Shown: positions 1-10,913, numbered from the stretch's first letter. The stretch is DNA of 64,000 nt from Cercophora sp. LCS_1 (GCA_036250225.1 JAPZLL010000039.1:292382-356381), one strand, 5' to 3'. Made by a program: numbers and translations. Notes: generated by a model not told the origin, from the letters alone.

Positions 1-1456
1 TGTAACCCACTCTTCAGGGTGAATGGCGTTGGCCGAAGGCACGGGCACTTCCTCGGTCGACGAGTCGTTGTCGTCTGGCATCCTATCGTAGTACGTCAGT
101 AGAAAATCAATCAACTCGGTACTCTAGATGGAATATCGACATACCTTGCGGTCGACATAGGCGTCTCGGTCAAACACAGGCAACTTGACTGATCGAGATG
201 GGTTGCGGTCGACACAGGCGAGTGGGCAAATTGCTTGTAGTAATTTGACGCGTGATTGACGGATAAGCGCCAGGCCTCTCCCGGCGTGGTTGACAGGATA
301 GTGCCTCGAGTCGGGTATTGAGTGGCCGGGGATTGCGGAACGAAACCTGGGATACCGGAGACGCTGTGCTGCCAGCTTTCAATACTTGCACCAATTGATT
401 GAGGAGGTGGAAGAAAAGGGTCAGAGATGATAGTGGAGGGAAATTAGAAAAGAGAAAGGGTGGCGGGGTTACTTGAGATGGTGAGGAGTGGGGCTGAGTG
501 AGGAAGGGGGAAGGAGCAGACCCTTGGCGTGATTTGCAACTCCACACTGAGGAACGGCAGAAAATTCTTGATATCCCATAGTAAAACCAGAAAATCCTGC
601 CATCTCTCAGCTTTTAGGTGCCATATCCTCATATTTTGGACGAAGCAACTGCAGTGCCTCAAGGAGCTCCTACCTCTTAGTCCACTTTGTGGGGCTCCCA
701 AATTCAAGACCTTTCTCTACCTCCATTACTTCCCTTACCTCTCCTTCTCTTCTTCCTTACCACAGCACCTCTCCTCTTCTTCTTCCTTACCACCACACCA
801 TCACCTCGTCTATCCGTTTTCCTTATTACTAGCAATATCTTTTAGCACGCTTGGGTTAACGGATAAGCATTTCTCTCCTTTACAACCTCCTCTCAATCTC
901 CACAGTGCTAATCAACAACGCCATCGGATCCTGGCAGCAGCTCAGCCAAATCCCCTCAGGCCTTTCTGGAATGCCAAAGCATCCCAACTACTCGCCCTCA
1001 CTCAAGGAAATCGATCAAGCGCTCTCCGGCCTTTCCAGTAAGTCTAAACACCAACCACCCCGCCCTCACTCAGATATCTCAGCCCCTTTCCCCTCACTCA
1101 AAAAACTCGATCGAGCCCCATTGGGCGTTTATAGCAAGTTCAAACACCAACCACTCCCCCTCTCGCTTAGATATCTCGGCTAACTTCCCTCAAACCCATC
1201 CGGCAGGTTCCAATATTCTGAATGCTTTCCCCCTCCAACTCAAACCTCTTGGTTGGATCCCCTCAGACCTTTCCAGCAACTTCAAACCCCAGCCGCTCCC
1301 CCTTCCACTCAAACATCTCGAGAAAGTCACCTCATACACTGGCAAGTTCGTATATCCCAACCCTTTCCTGCTTCTCTCGGACACGTCGATTAAAACAAGC
1401 TGACCCAGTCGAGCCGAATCAGTCGACCCAAGCCGCCCCCAACCAAGCCATTTATT
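1..1456. other. Upstream region without a supported gene
   Basis: Short ORFs occur on both strands, but none shows codon periodicity or a recognisable domain. The stretch is pyrimidine-rich from about 700 to 900 and contains degenerate repeat units from about 990 onward, listed separately. I see no tRNA or complete mobile element here. Confidence 0.5.
994..1155 (+). repeat. Degenerate tandem repeat, two or more units of about 95 bp
   Basis: Two neighbouring units share a start like CCCTCACTCAA, a middle like CTCGATCGAGC and an end like AAACACCAACCAC. They run from about 994 to 1059 and from about 1091 to 1155. A weaker, more diverged third unit may follow at 1205-1330. The second unit with its leader (from about 1072) recurs almost collinearly at 10136-10220 on the same strand. 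Divergence between units suggests an old repeat. No coding function is evident. Confidence 0.6.
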
Positions 1457-2250
1457 ATGGGTGGCCCTGCTCAGACGCGCGCCTACGAACAAGCATTGGC
1501 GAAAGCACAATCGACGTTCCATTACCAGCGGACCTATCAATATGGAATGGCCATGTATCAGGGTACTTGGCCCCGGCACATCGACCTAAACCGCGTGTTT
1601 AGCGAGCTCAGACGAACCTCGGGGTGGACACACGTGAACCGGAGAGGCCACCATACTGTGTGGAAAGGCATCGTATCGAAGAGGGCACTCGAAAGCGATG
1701 ATTTTCTGCTCTGGTCGGCCTAGACTAAGTCACTGATGGCGAGGGACAGCTATTGGAGGCAGATTCGGCGACTGTTTCCAGCATTCCTTAATCCGGCTTT
1801 TCTCGCGGCGTTTTGCATCGTGGCCTTCGGATCAAAAAGACCAAAGGAGACGGTTATCAACAACATGTTGGCCAACCACGATCTGCTGTGGATTCTCGAC
1901 CAGGATCCAGAAGAGAACTACCCGGACTTCTAGCTGGGAGCGGCATTCTGGGATCCGCAGTGGGTGAACGTGACGTTTGGGCTCCATGACCCAGATCTTG
2001 TTCAGTTCGACAGCATTCGCCTCGATGTCGATCGAGCCATGAGGCTCACAGGCCCTCCGAATACGCTAGCGGGCCCTCAACAAGCACCGCCCTCCCCTGC
2101 CCCGGTCAATGAGGCTATTCCCGGAAATCCCGTATCGAACGGCTTGGGATCACCATCCCCCCCTAAGGTGAAAAACAAATGCAACAAGATTAAGGAGACA
2201 CGAAGACACAGATGTAAGGAAATGATAGCGGCAGGGACGTTTCTCGCGCG
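1457..2250 (+). pseudogene. Broken ORF with in-frame TAG stops, unknown family
   Basis: One reading frame runs from the ATG at 1457 through TAG at 1721-1723 and TAG at 1931-1933, then on past 2200. On either side of each stop the translation looks like normal protein, with aromatic-rich segments such as FQY/GMAMYQGTW before the first stop and ILDQDPEENYPDF before the second. Removing the two stops would give a continuous product of about 265 residues. Both stops are TAG and could derive from CAG by C-to-T change at CpA, the context used by fungal repeat-induced point mutation. I do not recognise the family. A gene with unmodelled introns is possible, but splice sites around the stops are not convincing. 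Its 3' end converges on the P450 gene. Confidence 0.45.
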
Positions 2251-2271
2251 TCAGGCCCGCGCCATTGCCGG

Positions 2272-3892
2272 TCAATCCCTCGTAACAGGCTTCAACCTAG
2301 CCCTCAGCTCCCCCTTCTCGTACAAAATGAATGTCTTCTGCTCCGCCCACCTCTCAAAACCCTCGACCAGCTCCATATCAAACCCCCAAATTAACCTCGC
2401 CAAGATCATCCTCGCTTCCATCAGCGCCAAGTTTCTCCCAATGCAATTCCTCGTTCCCATCCCAAACGGTTGAAAGGTCTCGGTCTGATCTCCTTCGTAT
2501 TTGCTCCCAGCGGCGCCCCCCAACCACCTCTCCGGCACAAACTTTTCCGCGTCCTGGAAGTTCCTCCGCGACCGATTTGCCGCCCACTGCGAAAGTACCA
2601 CGTCGGCCCCCTCGGGCACATACCTCCCATCAATCATGGCGCCGCCCTTTGGCACAAGTCTGTGGATGCCCGCTGGGATCGGTGGCTGCCAGCGAAGACT
2701 TTCGTTGATGACCGCGCCGAGATACGGGAGACTGGTCACGGCAGCAAAGGTGATTTCGTCTTCGGAAAAAAAGGCGGGGCGGATTTCGGCTTGGAGGGTG
2801 GAAAGGACGCGCGGGTGGCCGAGGAGGTTGAAGCAGGCTACGGACAGGAGAGTGGCTGAGGTTTCGGAGCCGGCCATGACGAGGATTTGAGCGTCTGCGT
2901 AGAGCTCGGGGAGGGTTAGGCCTTCGGTTATGAGGTGCACTTTTGCTTCTGGCGCTGAGGACTCGTAGGCTGGGTTGACAGCGGCGAGGATGTGGGTCAT
3001 GAAGTCTTGGCGGGTGGTGAGGGATTGTTTGGCGCGGCGACGGTCGACCTTGTCGCGAGTAAAGGCGGCGTGCTGGGCTAGTTCGTCGTGGACGCGCTTG
3101 GGGACCAGCATCTTGATGGCAAGGCCGACGGAGCCCATGGCGGTGATGATTTGGCCGACGAGCATCATGCGCAGGCGGGTGAGGATGAAGCGGATCCAGG
3201 GATGGAAGCGGGACTGGTCGAGGCAGTGGAACGGCTCGCCAAAGGTCAGGTCGCCGATGATGTCGAACGTGGTAAAGTGGAACCAGGCGCAGAGGTCGAC
3301 GGGCGTCCCAGCATTGTCGCGCATGCGCTGCATCAGGAGGGAGGCGTACTTGGCGAAGATAGGCTCTTGCTCGCGGAGGGACCGGTCCGAAAAGGCAGGC
3401 GCCATCACGCGGCGGTGTCGGGCATGTTGGATTGGATTCTGTTGCCAGAGGAGGCTGAACGTGCCGAAAAGGTCCAGCTCATGGAGGCCGAAGACCGGGT
3501 TCAGCGGCAAGGGATCTTCGCCGTTGCGGCCAGTGCAGATGTCGGTCCAGGCGGCGGCCGAGATGTAGGATAGTTCCCATGGGGCGACGCGGACGACCGA
3601 GCCGTACTTTTCGTGGAGCTCGTGGGTTTTGATGGTGATGTTGCCACGCAATTGCTGGTAGATCATGGGCAGGTTCGATGCACCGTAGAGGAGTGGGCCC
3701 GGGAATCCGGCAAGCGGGTGAAAAAAAACGTTGTAAACAACCCAGCCAACTGATATGGCGAGGAGCTATCGCGTGTTAGTTTGGCCGGGATGGGAAGAGC
3801 TAGACAGGGATTGTTCTTACCGACAAAGCGACAATGAGGCCAATGGCCGGCCAGGAAAGACCACGGATGGCCGTCCAGATTATTGACCCCAT
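2272..3892 (-). CDS. Cytochrome P450 monooxygenase (terpene-cluster P450)
   Basis: Two exons, complement(join(2272..3765,3821..3892)), give 521 aa. A 55-nt intron with a CTAAC branch site joins MGSIIWTAIRG... to LLAISVGWVVYN. The N-terminus is a hydrophobic ER anchor followed by the hinge FFHPLAGFPGP, typical of fungal microsomal P450s. Visible family motifs are the I-helix AGSETSAT, the K-helix ESLR (ExxR), PERW, and the heme loop FQPFGMGTRNCIG with the axial Cys near residue 465. Length and motifs are complete, so it should be a working heme-thiolate oxygenase needing a P450 reductase. The general look is of the fungal CYP65-like group (isotrichodermin hydroxylase type), but I cannot assign a CYP family. 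It is divergent from the terpene cyclase across 917 bp, so terpene oxidation is the obvious role; this is inference from context. Confidence 0.92.
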
Positions 3893-4809
3893 TTTGCAAA
3901 CGCGGCAGGAGCGTGAGGACCAGGCGTAGCTGCCGGGGGATTCGGAAGGGACTTTATCAGTCGTATCTGGTTGGAAAAGCGGGCCCTCGGCAAAACCGTT
4001 CTGAGCCTCGCACAGGTCAAACGGACACCAGAAAGCGTCCCCCCACTGTCACCGAATTGTCGGTACCCAATAGACGGTGAACACGCTTCCCGGTTCGGGG
4101 CCGTATGCTCTTTTGAGCCTTCGCGACGTTTGCGTGCGGCCGTTTAAAGGAACCCCAAGCTTCAAACCGTATGTTTGTCATCAGACGCCCACTATTCCCG
4201 ACGGCCGCATGCTGCGGCATGAATGCATCTGTGCCCAATGGAATCCACGGCTTCACCTGATGCTTCCAGTTGACTGGTCCTCAACCGCTAAGCGGGAGGT
4301 GAGCGTGGGTGAAAACCGCATTAGTGCCGGGAGACTGACTAAAAACAGACCATGATAGACGCCTTTCGGCATGATGCGGACGCCGGTAACTAGAAATTCA
4401 CCGAGAGAAGTTGAGAATCATCGTTATCAAACCCCAGATGCGGGGAGGTGAACATGTGTCGAACTGAATCAAGCTAGCGATGATGCGAAGAACCTGCAAC
4501 GGCACTTGAAAGCGGGAAAGCCTAGATGCGTTGGCGAATCCGGTCCATTTTAGCACCACCGAGACACCTCGAGTTGCCGCGGGCAGAGGACGATCACATC
4601 ATCACGAACATAAGACCATCTCCGGAAGACCACCTAGGTGCCTACCTCGGCACATTTGGTCTGCCAAAGTACATCTGAACTGAGGTCCCCGCCCTCGTTT
4701 TCCCTCTTTGCCTCCCCAAGCCTTCGATTCCTCCTTCAACCGCTCTCTACCAAGGCCCCCTCCCCCCCTTACAGTCAGGTCTAAGCCGAACGTTAGTTGC
4801 TGCGCAGCC
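3893..4809. promoter_or_regulatory. Shared divergent promoter of P450 and terpene cyclase
   Basis: These 917 bp separate the start codons of two divergently transcribed genes that probably serve one pathway. A pyrimidine-rich tract at about 4690-4780 lies just upstream of the cyclase ATG, as is common in filamentous fungal promoters. Several CGG triplets occur, including around 4199-4217, but I see no clear spaced CGG pair that would define a Zn2Cys6 operator. No other gene is supported. Confidence 0.5.
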
Positions 4810-5878
4810 ATGTCCACCATTCAGCAAAGCGGCCCACAATCGCTGTCCAACAATGAGGCCCACGCCAAGTTGATTGCCGAACTCCAAGGCCAGCCCATGC
4901 ACGTCCCCGACATGCTCTCCCTGTTCCCCAACTGGCCGTCTTGCGGCCGAAACAAGTTCTACAATCGTCTCAAGGTCGAGATCGACGACATCGTCCAGCG
5001 GTACGTCCCATCCGTCTGTCTCAGTTAGTCCGTCTGCGCTTTCGCTCACACCCCCACGAAATAGTGTTTATCCCGACGACGTGAGCCGGAAGAAGGCGGC
5101 CAAGAACAACTTTGCCTTCTTCACATCAATGTGCGATGCTCCCCTGCCAACACCGTTGCCAAGGCTTATGAATTTAGATGGTACCCCGACATCGACTTCG
5201 AGCACCTCTATACGGGCGGCATCTTCTCATACTGGATCTTCGCCGTCGACGATCTCATGGATGCCAACGACGAAGCTCTCGCCCTCGACTTGGCCGCAGC
5301 CACCCGCTACCGGCAGCAAACCATCAGGTTCTGTAGGTACTGGCTCGGCCTTGACATGCTACCGGTCCAACCTTCCGAGACCAAGACGACCATCGGGTCC
5401 ATCGTCTCGAGACTCTTCTCCCGGCTGCCTCCATCCCAAACCGCAAAACCCAAATCTGGACCCGAACCCGAACCGGAGGCTCCCAACCTGCCCACCGGCG
5501 TCTTCAAGGAATTCGGCCAGCGCGTTGCACGCCACCACAGCATCACCTTCCGCGAGCGCTTCGCCAAGGAGATCCAAGACTACCTCGACCACTGCGAGAT
5601 TGAGCAGCGCGAGCGTCTGACGGGCGAGACCTCGCCTGATGTCGACAGCTACCTGCGGATTCGATACTATACCTCGGCGGTGCGGCTGTATTGCTATATT
5701 ACACAGTCTGTACCATCCTATTTCTGTTTCCGACTTGATTGCTTCTCGGCGTGATTGATTGACTGACCCATTCACCGCTTCAGGATTTGCTACGGCATTG
5801 AGATCCCAACGTGGGTGCAGGATTCTCCAGAGATGAAGGTCGTGTGGGACGAGACGGATTACGTCATCATCATGTTAG

Positions 5879-5909
<31 letters not shown>

Positions 5910-6373
5910 TCCCCTTTTCGCCCCGGACGTGCACACCGAGGTTGTGGCCCGCCCTAACTCGTTTTGTCGTCGCTCTAGCGGAAACGACATCCTCTCGGCC
6001 AAGAAAGAACTGGTATGTAATTGAGCCCCTCTTCTGTGCCCTGGCATTTTCTATTTCTAAACCTTGCGCACAGGCAGCTGGCTGCGTCCACAACGCCGTC
6101 CCCGTCATGTTCCACCAAGGCCAGCCCCTCTCCGCTGTCATCCCCCTGCTTATCAAGCGCCTCGAAGAAAGCCGAGATCGCTTCGACGACGCCGCCTTCA
6201 AGGTCCTCGAGATGTGCAAAAGTTCCGACTCGGAGATCTTGCCCGCTGTGGTCCAGTATATTGATGGCCTCAGGACGATCGCGACGGGGACGATTGAGTT
6301 TTGCAAGATTTCGCCGAGGTATGGGTTGGAGCCGTATTTTAATCCGGATGGGACAATGGACGTTGTTCTGTGA
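4810..6373 (+). CDS. Class I terpene cyclase (sesquiterpene-synthase type)
   Basis: Six exons: join(4810..5000,5065..5130,5178..5705,5784..5873,5979..6012,6074..6373), 402 aa. The enzyme should ionise a prenyl diphosphate, probably farnesyl diphosphate, and cyclise it using Mg2+. The aspartate-rich motif is FAVDDLMD (D110-D114) and the NSE triad is GNDILSAKKE (N294, S298, E302). Near the C-terminus PRYGLEPY supplies the usual RY pair. The intron at 5131-5177 is only 47 nt, but removing it restores FFTSI-WYPDIDFEH in register with family members. The intron at 5706-5783 uses an unusual GTCTGT donor, chosen because it alone keeps frame into ICYGIEIP. Residues about 150-185 (PSQTAKPKSGPEPEPEAP) are a low-complexity insertion, as seen in some ascomycete cyclases. 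Resemblance is to trichodiene/presilphiperfolanol-type cyclases; the product cannot be predicted. Confidence 0.9.
5879..5906 (+). repeat. (CT)n microsatellite in terpene cyclase intron 4
   Basis: About 14 CT units lie inside the 105-nt intron 5874-5978 between the exons that carry DETDYVII and the NSE motif. A shorter CT run sits in the last intron of the methyltransferase gene near 8848-8866. Both are intronic and look neutral. Confidence 0.85.
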
Positions 6374-7599
6374 ATGGTGTATGCAATACGACGACTTATG
6401 CGGAGCACCTTGGTTAGGCGGTTTGGCACTGTCGTGTTCCTCATATTATTTCCCCCTCCCAGATCCAATATTCGGTTTCTTCTTTTACCTCTTCCCCGAC
6501 CCAACAGTGAGCGACCCGTCGCCTGCATGTCCGTTTTGACGCGGGCGCTCGCCAGTCGTTTGCCAAGCGATCCTTGCAGCGGTGGAAAAAAAAAAAGTAC
6601 TTGGTGTTCCCGGCACATGATGGGTTGGCGCTCAAGAGCGTGTTCATGCGAAGCGCCCGAAAAGGTTGCCGGCGGACGAATTGCGTTGCGTTCTCAGTGT
6701 CTGGGATGGCTTTTTTTGCGCGTTCCAGGGCGTTCCAGTGCAGCGGGTAGCCCCTGTCACGGAGCTAAGGTCGTCACACCGCTCCTCTGCGGGTTGCCCC
6801 ATTGGGGATTGATCTACCAGAGACCCTGGTTTGGCACGCCAATTGAGACAGATGCCGCCGAGTCCCACCATCACCGGGACTAGCGGTGCCTGTCTTGTTT
6901 ACAAGTGGTCGACCAGCAAGCCCCATACCCCGTATCCGACTCGATCATCGCTGCAATAGGTCGTAGCACTTGCGCCGCCTCGAAAATGGTCGGGAGAGGG
7001 CCACGAGAGGCTTACCCCACCAAGTGGGGCCTTTGCAGTCGGGGTATCCTCACGGTGGCGTCTCCTGGTCCCGGTGGGCTGGGAGCGAAAGACTGCCATC
7101 CTGGAGCAGAACACCACACTCATGTTTGCACTGGCCACGCAGGACAGAGATGGCATCATGTATGTCACGGCAGCTTATCACACCTCAAAAGTCAACGCGC
7201 CCGCAGCGGCACGCTCTGCCGAGTGCGCAATCTAATCTTGGCACTAATCCTAAGCAGGCAACCCGCAGGTACCAATGGGATTGATTCTCTGGTCCATCCT
7301 CCGGCAGGCAAACTTGCCACCAATCACACCACGCATGGCAACCTTGTTTGCTCTTGACACTTTCCAGTACACTAAGCGCGGGAACGTCCGGTCTCAAGCC
7401 CCTGGCACTGGGAATAAGTGGGTCTCTATCCATTTCGAGTCAGCCCACCCAGACTCGCGGGTTTTCACTGCGGGAACCCCAAGACATTCCATCATCTCAC
7501 CCGACGTCCTGGGACAACCGCGTTCCATCCGCGTGTTCCGTGCTGCTGCGCTCGTCCTTGACTGCCGTCGTGGCCTCCGACGTACCGTCCTCTCCGAAG
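6374..7599. other. Intergenic region between cyclase and methyltransferase
   Basis: Only short, overlapping ORFs on both strands without family resemblance. The segment includes the cyclase 3' UTR and the methyltransferase promoter. I see no additional cluster gene. Confidence 0.5.
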
Positions 7600-9041
7600 A
7601 TGCAGCGCGACAGCGGCGAAAAGTTTGAGTTTACCTTTGAATTTTATCTCGACGGTCGTCGTCGGATTGAGTCCGACGTGAGTACCTACTTTCCCTTTGG
7701 TTTCCCTGACCTTGAGCAGCCAAGCCTGGATTTTTCTTGTCTTATCTTTGGTCGCTTTGCATGCGCAGCACTTACACGTCATGTAGCACAGTCCTGGACC
7801 CGAGTATCGAGAGCAAGTTTCCATCAACCCCCTCTCCTCCCCGATCATTGCCTCGGGGTGCTTTCTCTGACACCCGGGCAGTGAGACTCAATCCCTAACC
7901 GAGAGTATTTTCGAATACCACAAAGAATATGGCCGAACGTACCATGCCTATCGCGCCGGGTGTGAGTTTCGCCTCCCCATCCATCCCCCCTCTCACCCAC
8001 CCTGGCAACCCCTCTCACAGCCCCTCCACGGCCCCTTTCCCCCCGCACCTTCTTCCTGATGGCCCAAAACCAAAACTCACACGGCCCGGCACGGCAGCCT
8101 ACCACGTCCCCAACGACGTGGTAGAACACGAGCGCCAGGAGAACCAATACGAACTCGTCAAGATCCTCCTCGACGGACGTCTTCACCTCGCGCCCCTCAG
8201 CCACGAGCCCTCCCGCGCCCCCAGAAAGATCCTCGACCTCGCCACCGGCACCGGCCGGTGGGCCGTCGAGATGGCCGACGCGTTCCCGCACGCCCAAGTC
8301 ATCGGCACGGACCTCTCTCCCGTGCAGCCCGAGATTGTGCCTCCCAACCTGCGCTTCGAAATCGACGACGGCAACGACGAGTGGCAGGACGGCCCGGACT
8401 GGCACGACTTTGACTACATCCACTTCCGCTTCACCGTCGTGTCTTGGTCCGACTGGGGTCGCATGCTGCGCGTGGCGTTTGAGCGGCTGCGCCCCGGCGG
8501 CTTCGTCGAGATGCAGGAGCCGGACTGTGACGTCCACAGCGACAACAGGGAGATCCCGGCCGCGAACCCGCTGAAAATGTGGTTTGCCGATCTGCGGCGG
8601 GCGAGCGCCCTGGCGAACCGGCCCATTGACGTGGTGCCCGTTTTGAAGCACCTGTTTATCGAGGCCGGGTTTGTCGACGTGCAGGAGAAGGTGTATAAGA
8701 TTCCGATAGGGGGTTGGCCGCGCAGCAGGAAGCTGAAGCAAATGGGAAGGCTGTGGCAGCAGAATTTAACCGATGGCCTGCCGGGGTTTAGTTATGCGCT
8801 GTGGGACAAGTGGTTGGATAGGCGCAGGGAGCAGATCGATGTGAGTTCTCTCTCTCTCTCTCTCAGATTATTCAGGGGGGTTTGCTGCTGCTGGTGGGCA
8901 AAGGTGAAGGCGTGCTAACCAGTTTTATTTCTGACAAAACAGGTCGAACTTGTGGACGTGAGAAAGGCTCTGGCGGATAAGAAATTACGCGCGTATGAGA
9001 GGTTTTACGTGGTTTGGGGCCGGAAACCAGGGGCTGTTTAG
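7600..9041 (+). CDS. LaeA-like class I SAM-dependent methyltransferase
   Basis: Model join(7600..7677,7886..7961,8098..8840,8943..9041), 331 aa. The conserved entry SLTESIFEYHKEYGRTYHAYRAG|SYHVPND is typical of LaeA/UMTA-like fungal methyltransferases. The SAM-binding motif I is ILDLATGTGRW (about residues 96-106). Next come VIGTDLSP, FDYIHFRF, LRPGGFVEMQEPD and a C-terminal YERFYVVWGRKPG. The last three exons are secure. The first exon is less so: it uses a perfect GTGAGT donor at 7678 but a TGAG acceptor at 7884-7885, chosen because it gives ESD|TQSLTESI in family register. LaeA relatives include regulators as well as methyltransferases of small molecules. Beside a terpene cyclase and a P450, a tailoring or cluster-regulatory role is plausible but unproven. 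Confidence 0.85.
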
Positions 9042-9179
9042 GCTTTTTTTTGTGTATTACGGCATCGAAAGATATAAATGCTAGAACGAGGGCAGCGGTT
9101 CCGCAAGGTAATTACATGTTTTTGTTGCAGTAGGAGTAGGAGTAGGCAACGTGACACACTGAAACTGGGCTATGAACTT

Positions 9180-9855
9180 CCAAGCGGCGGCTGGGGTGAG
9201 TGTCTTGTCGCCGTGCACCCGTTGCGCTTGACGTAGTTACAGATCGCGCGTCCGCCCTAGGGCCGCACATCGGGGTGTCAACGCATTCTGTGCTGCCGTC
9301 CAAGATGATGATGCCGCGGAGCGCCGCGCTGGCACGCTTGCGAGAGGGGGCCTTGACGAAGGCGCCGCCGTGACCGAGCCCGATGGAAAAGATGTGTTGT
9401 TCGTTGACGCACAAGCCAGCTGACAGTTGCGCGAGCATGGTGTCGAAAAAGGCGTAGTCATCGTCGTTTCGGTTGTGCCAGGCTTTGCTGAGCGCGTCGG
9501 GCGCGACCAAGATGGCGCTGCCGTTGGCCAGCGGCTGCAGACCAAAGGAGGGAAACGAGCCAGGGGGCTGCACCAGTGTCCCCCAAACCGTCATGTCCAT
9601 GTTATCGTTGGCCCAGTGCCAGCCAAACACGACCCAGCACGGACGTGTAGCGTTGCGGTTGACCGGCAGCTGCAGCGTGCACTGTCGCGTCTTGCCGCTG
9701 ACCGTGGGTTTCTGGACGCCGCTGCTGCTGAGCGTCGCCGCTTTTCCCCACCCAGCCGAGGCTGGGAGTCCAGACCCAAGAGGCTGAGGCTGAGACTGAA
9801 GCCCGAAGGACTCCACATCTTGACGCCTGGGGGTTTGATATGTGCTTTGATTCAA
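9180..9855 (-). pseudogene. Decayed feruloyl esterase (CE1, FaeB-like)
   Basis: The minus-strand frame reads ASAGWGKAATLSSSGVQKP, then RPCWVVFGWHWAN, PLANGSAILVAPDAL and AFFDTMLAQLSAGLCVNE. This matches the order of motifs in fungal type-B feruloyl esterases of carbohydrate esterase family 1. The nucleophile elbow, normally GxSxGG, reads GLGHGG, so the catalytic Ser is missing. The usual GCG near the start is GWG. After the elbow the frame loses family similarity within about 20 residues, and there is no signal peptide or proper C-terminus. It is therefore a dead gene. It lies tail-to-tail with the methyltransferase gene. Confidence 0.75.
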
Positions 9856-10451
9856 CTGTGACGGAGGAAGAGGGTGGTAAATAGCTCACTCAGTTACCCG
9901 TCAGAATCACCACACTGTAGTTATGTGGTGGATTTGAACGGCAATCTGGGGGGTTCGAGCAAGTTGATTGGCACGATGGAGCGACTCGGGGCTGATTTTT
10001 ACGCGCAGCTCGGTCACTCCATTGAGGGACAAGTGTAGCAGTAGAAGTCGTTAAACAACAGTAGAAAGCTTTCGTAGGAGGCAAGAAGGTGAGAAGCAAG
10101 TCTCCTAGGATGAAGTAGAGGACCGATGGAAGAAAAGATATACGAGCCCCTTCCCCCCTCACTCAAAGAACTCGATCGAGCCCCCCTTTATCCTTTCTGG
10201 CAAGTTCAAACACCAACCACCCCCCATTTTGCTTCCACTTAACTCCCTCCCCATCTGATATACAAATATAACTGAATACCTCAATACGCGTACCAATTAC
10301 CAGCTTAACGTCATTGAAATCTTCATATTCACTACGACTTCTCAGCCTCTTTAAGACGATTTGCGCATTTTTAAAATGCCCTTTACGTCTTTTGAAAAGG
10401 CTTTTATACCTCGTTTAAAGCGCTTCAGGCCTTTGTTGTAAAGCGTAATTC
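9856..10451. other. Intergenic, repeat copy and AT-rich segment
   Basis: Contains the distant copy of the 1.1-kb repeat (10136-10220). An AT-rich stretch with TTTAAAA and TTTAAAGCGC motifs follows at about 10240-10450; it could be the eroded end of a transposable element. No gene recognised. Confidence 0.4.
10136..10220 (+). repeat. Dispersed copy of the repeat at about 1072-1155
   Basis: From AGATATACGAGCCCC through CTCACTCAAAGAACTCGATC to AAACACCAACCACC, this 85-bp stretch follows the copy near 1.1 kb on the same strand with a modest number of substitutions. The two copies enclose the terpene cluster and two pseudogenes. Confidence 0.65.
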
Positions 10452-10913
10452 TCAAGTCCTCGGGCTAGGGTGTATTGCTCGATATGAATACTTGATATTA
10501 ATGATGAAAAGTGCGAAGGCTGCTAGTGGCCCTAATCGTACAGACTTATGACCAACATTTTCGAAGGCAGTCTCTATGGTTCTCCCTATGAGTCTCATAT
10601 CGAATAGCATAGAGCTGCCGTGAACAGGGAGTGGCAGATCCTGATGAGACACTTCAAGTGCGTGGTCGACAAGAGCCGCCATCCCCGCCAGCGCGTTCTT
10701 AGCCTCTTGGACATTTTCAGGATCCGCTCCGAGCCGATGTACTAGCGCAACTGGATCATAGATGTCGACTGCTTCATCTCGTCGCGTCAGTCGCAGTTTC
10801 ACTGCTCCAAGTCTGATCTTTGCTAGGCCGCCAGGGGTATGGCGTAGGGCGTGGTCGAGGCGGGAGAGGGCTGTGGTAAAATTCTGGGTGACAGGGTCGA
10901 TACTTGAGGCCAT
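10452..10913 (-). CDS. Hypothetical protein, helical, 153 aa
   Basis: An uninterrupted ORF begins MASSIDPVTQNFTTALSRL. It appears alpha-helical and is rich in Leu, Ala, Arg and Asp, with a repeated pattern of amphipathic segments (ALSRLDHALRHT; AGMAALVDHALEV) and a hydrophobic patch near the C-terminus (LGPLAAFALFIIN). There are no cysteines and no catalytic motif I can name. It could be the remaining N-terminal part of a larger fungal STAND- or HeLo-like protein whose 3' portion was lost in the AT-rich sequence downstream, but I cannot show that. It lies divergently from the CorA-like gene. It may equally be a lineage-specific gene. Confidence 0.4.
   Translation of the reverse strand: MASSIDPVTQNFTTALSRLDHALRHTPGGLAKIRLGAVKLRLTRRDEAVDIYDPVALVHRLGADPENVQEAKNALAGMAALVDHALEVSHQDLPLPVHGSSMLFDMRLIGRTIETAFENVGHKSVRLGPLAAFALFIINIKYSYRAIHPSPRT

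Noticed and set aside
4195..4220. CGG...CGG as a Zn2Cys6 operator in the divergent promoter
   Set aside because: Spacing and orientation do not define a site and CGG is frequent in this GC-rich DNA.
5131..5177. Frameshift in the terpene cyclase between NNFAFFTS and WYPDID
   Set aside because: A 47-nt GT-AG intron restores a family-like junction, so the gene is intact.
7845..8741. 298-codon minus-strand ORF
   Set aside because: Antisense shadow of the methyltransferase exon, whose motifs are unambiguous.
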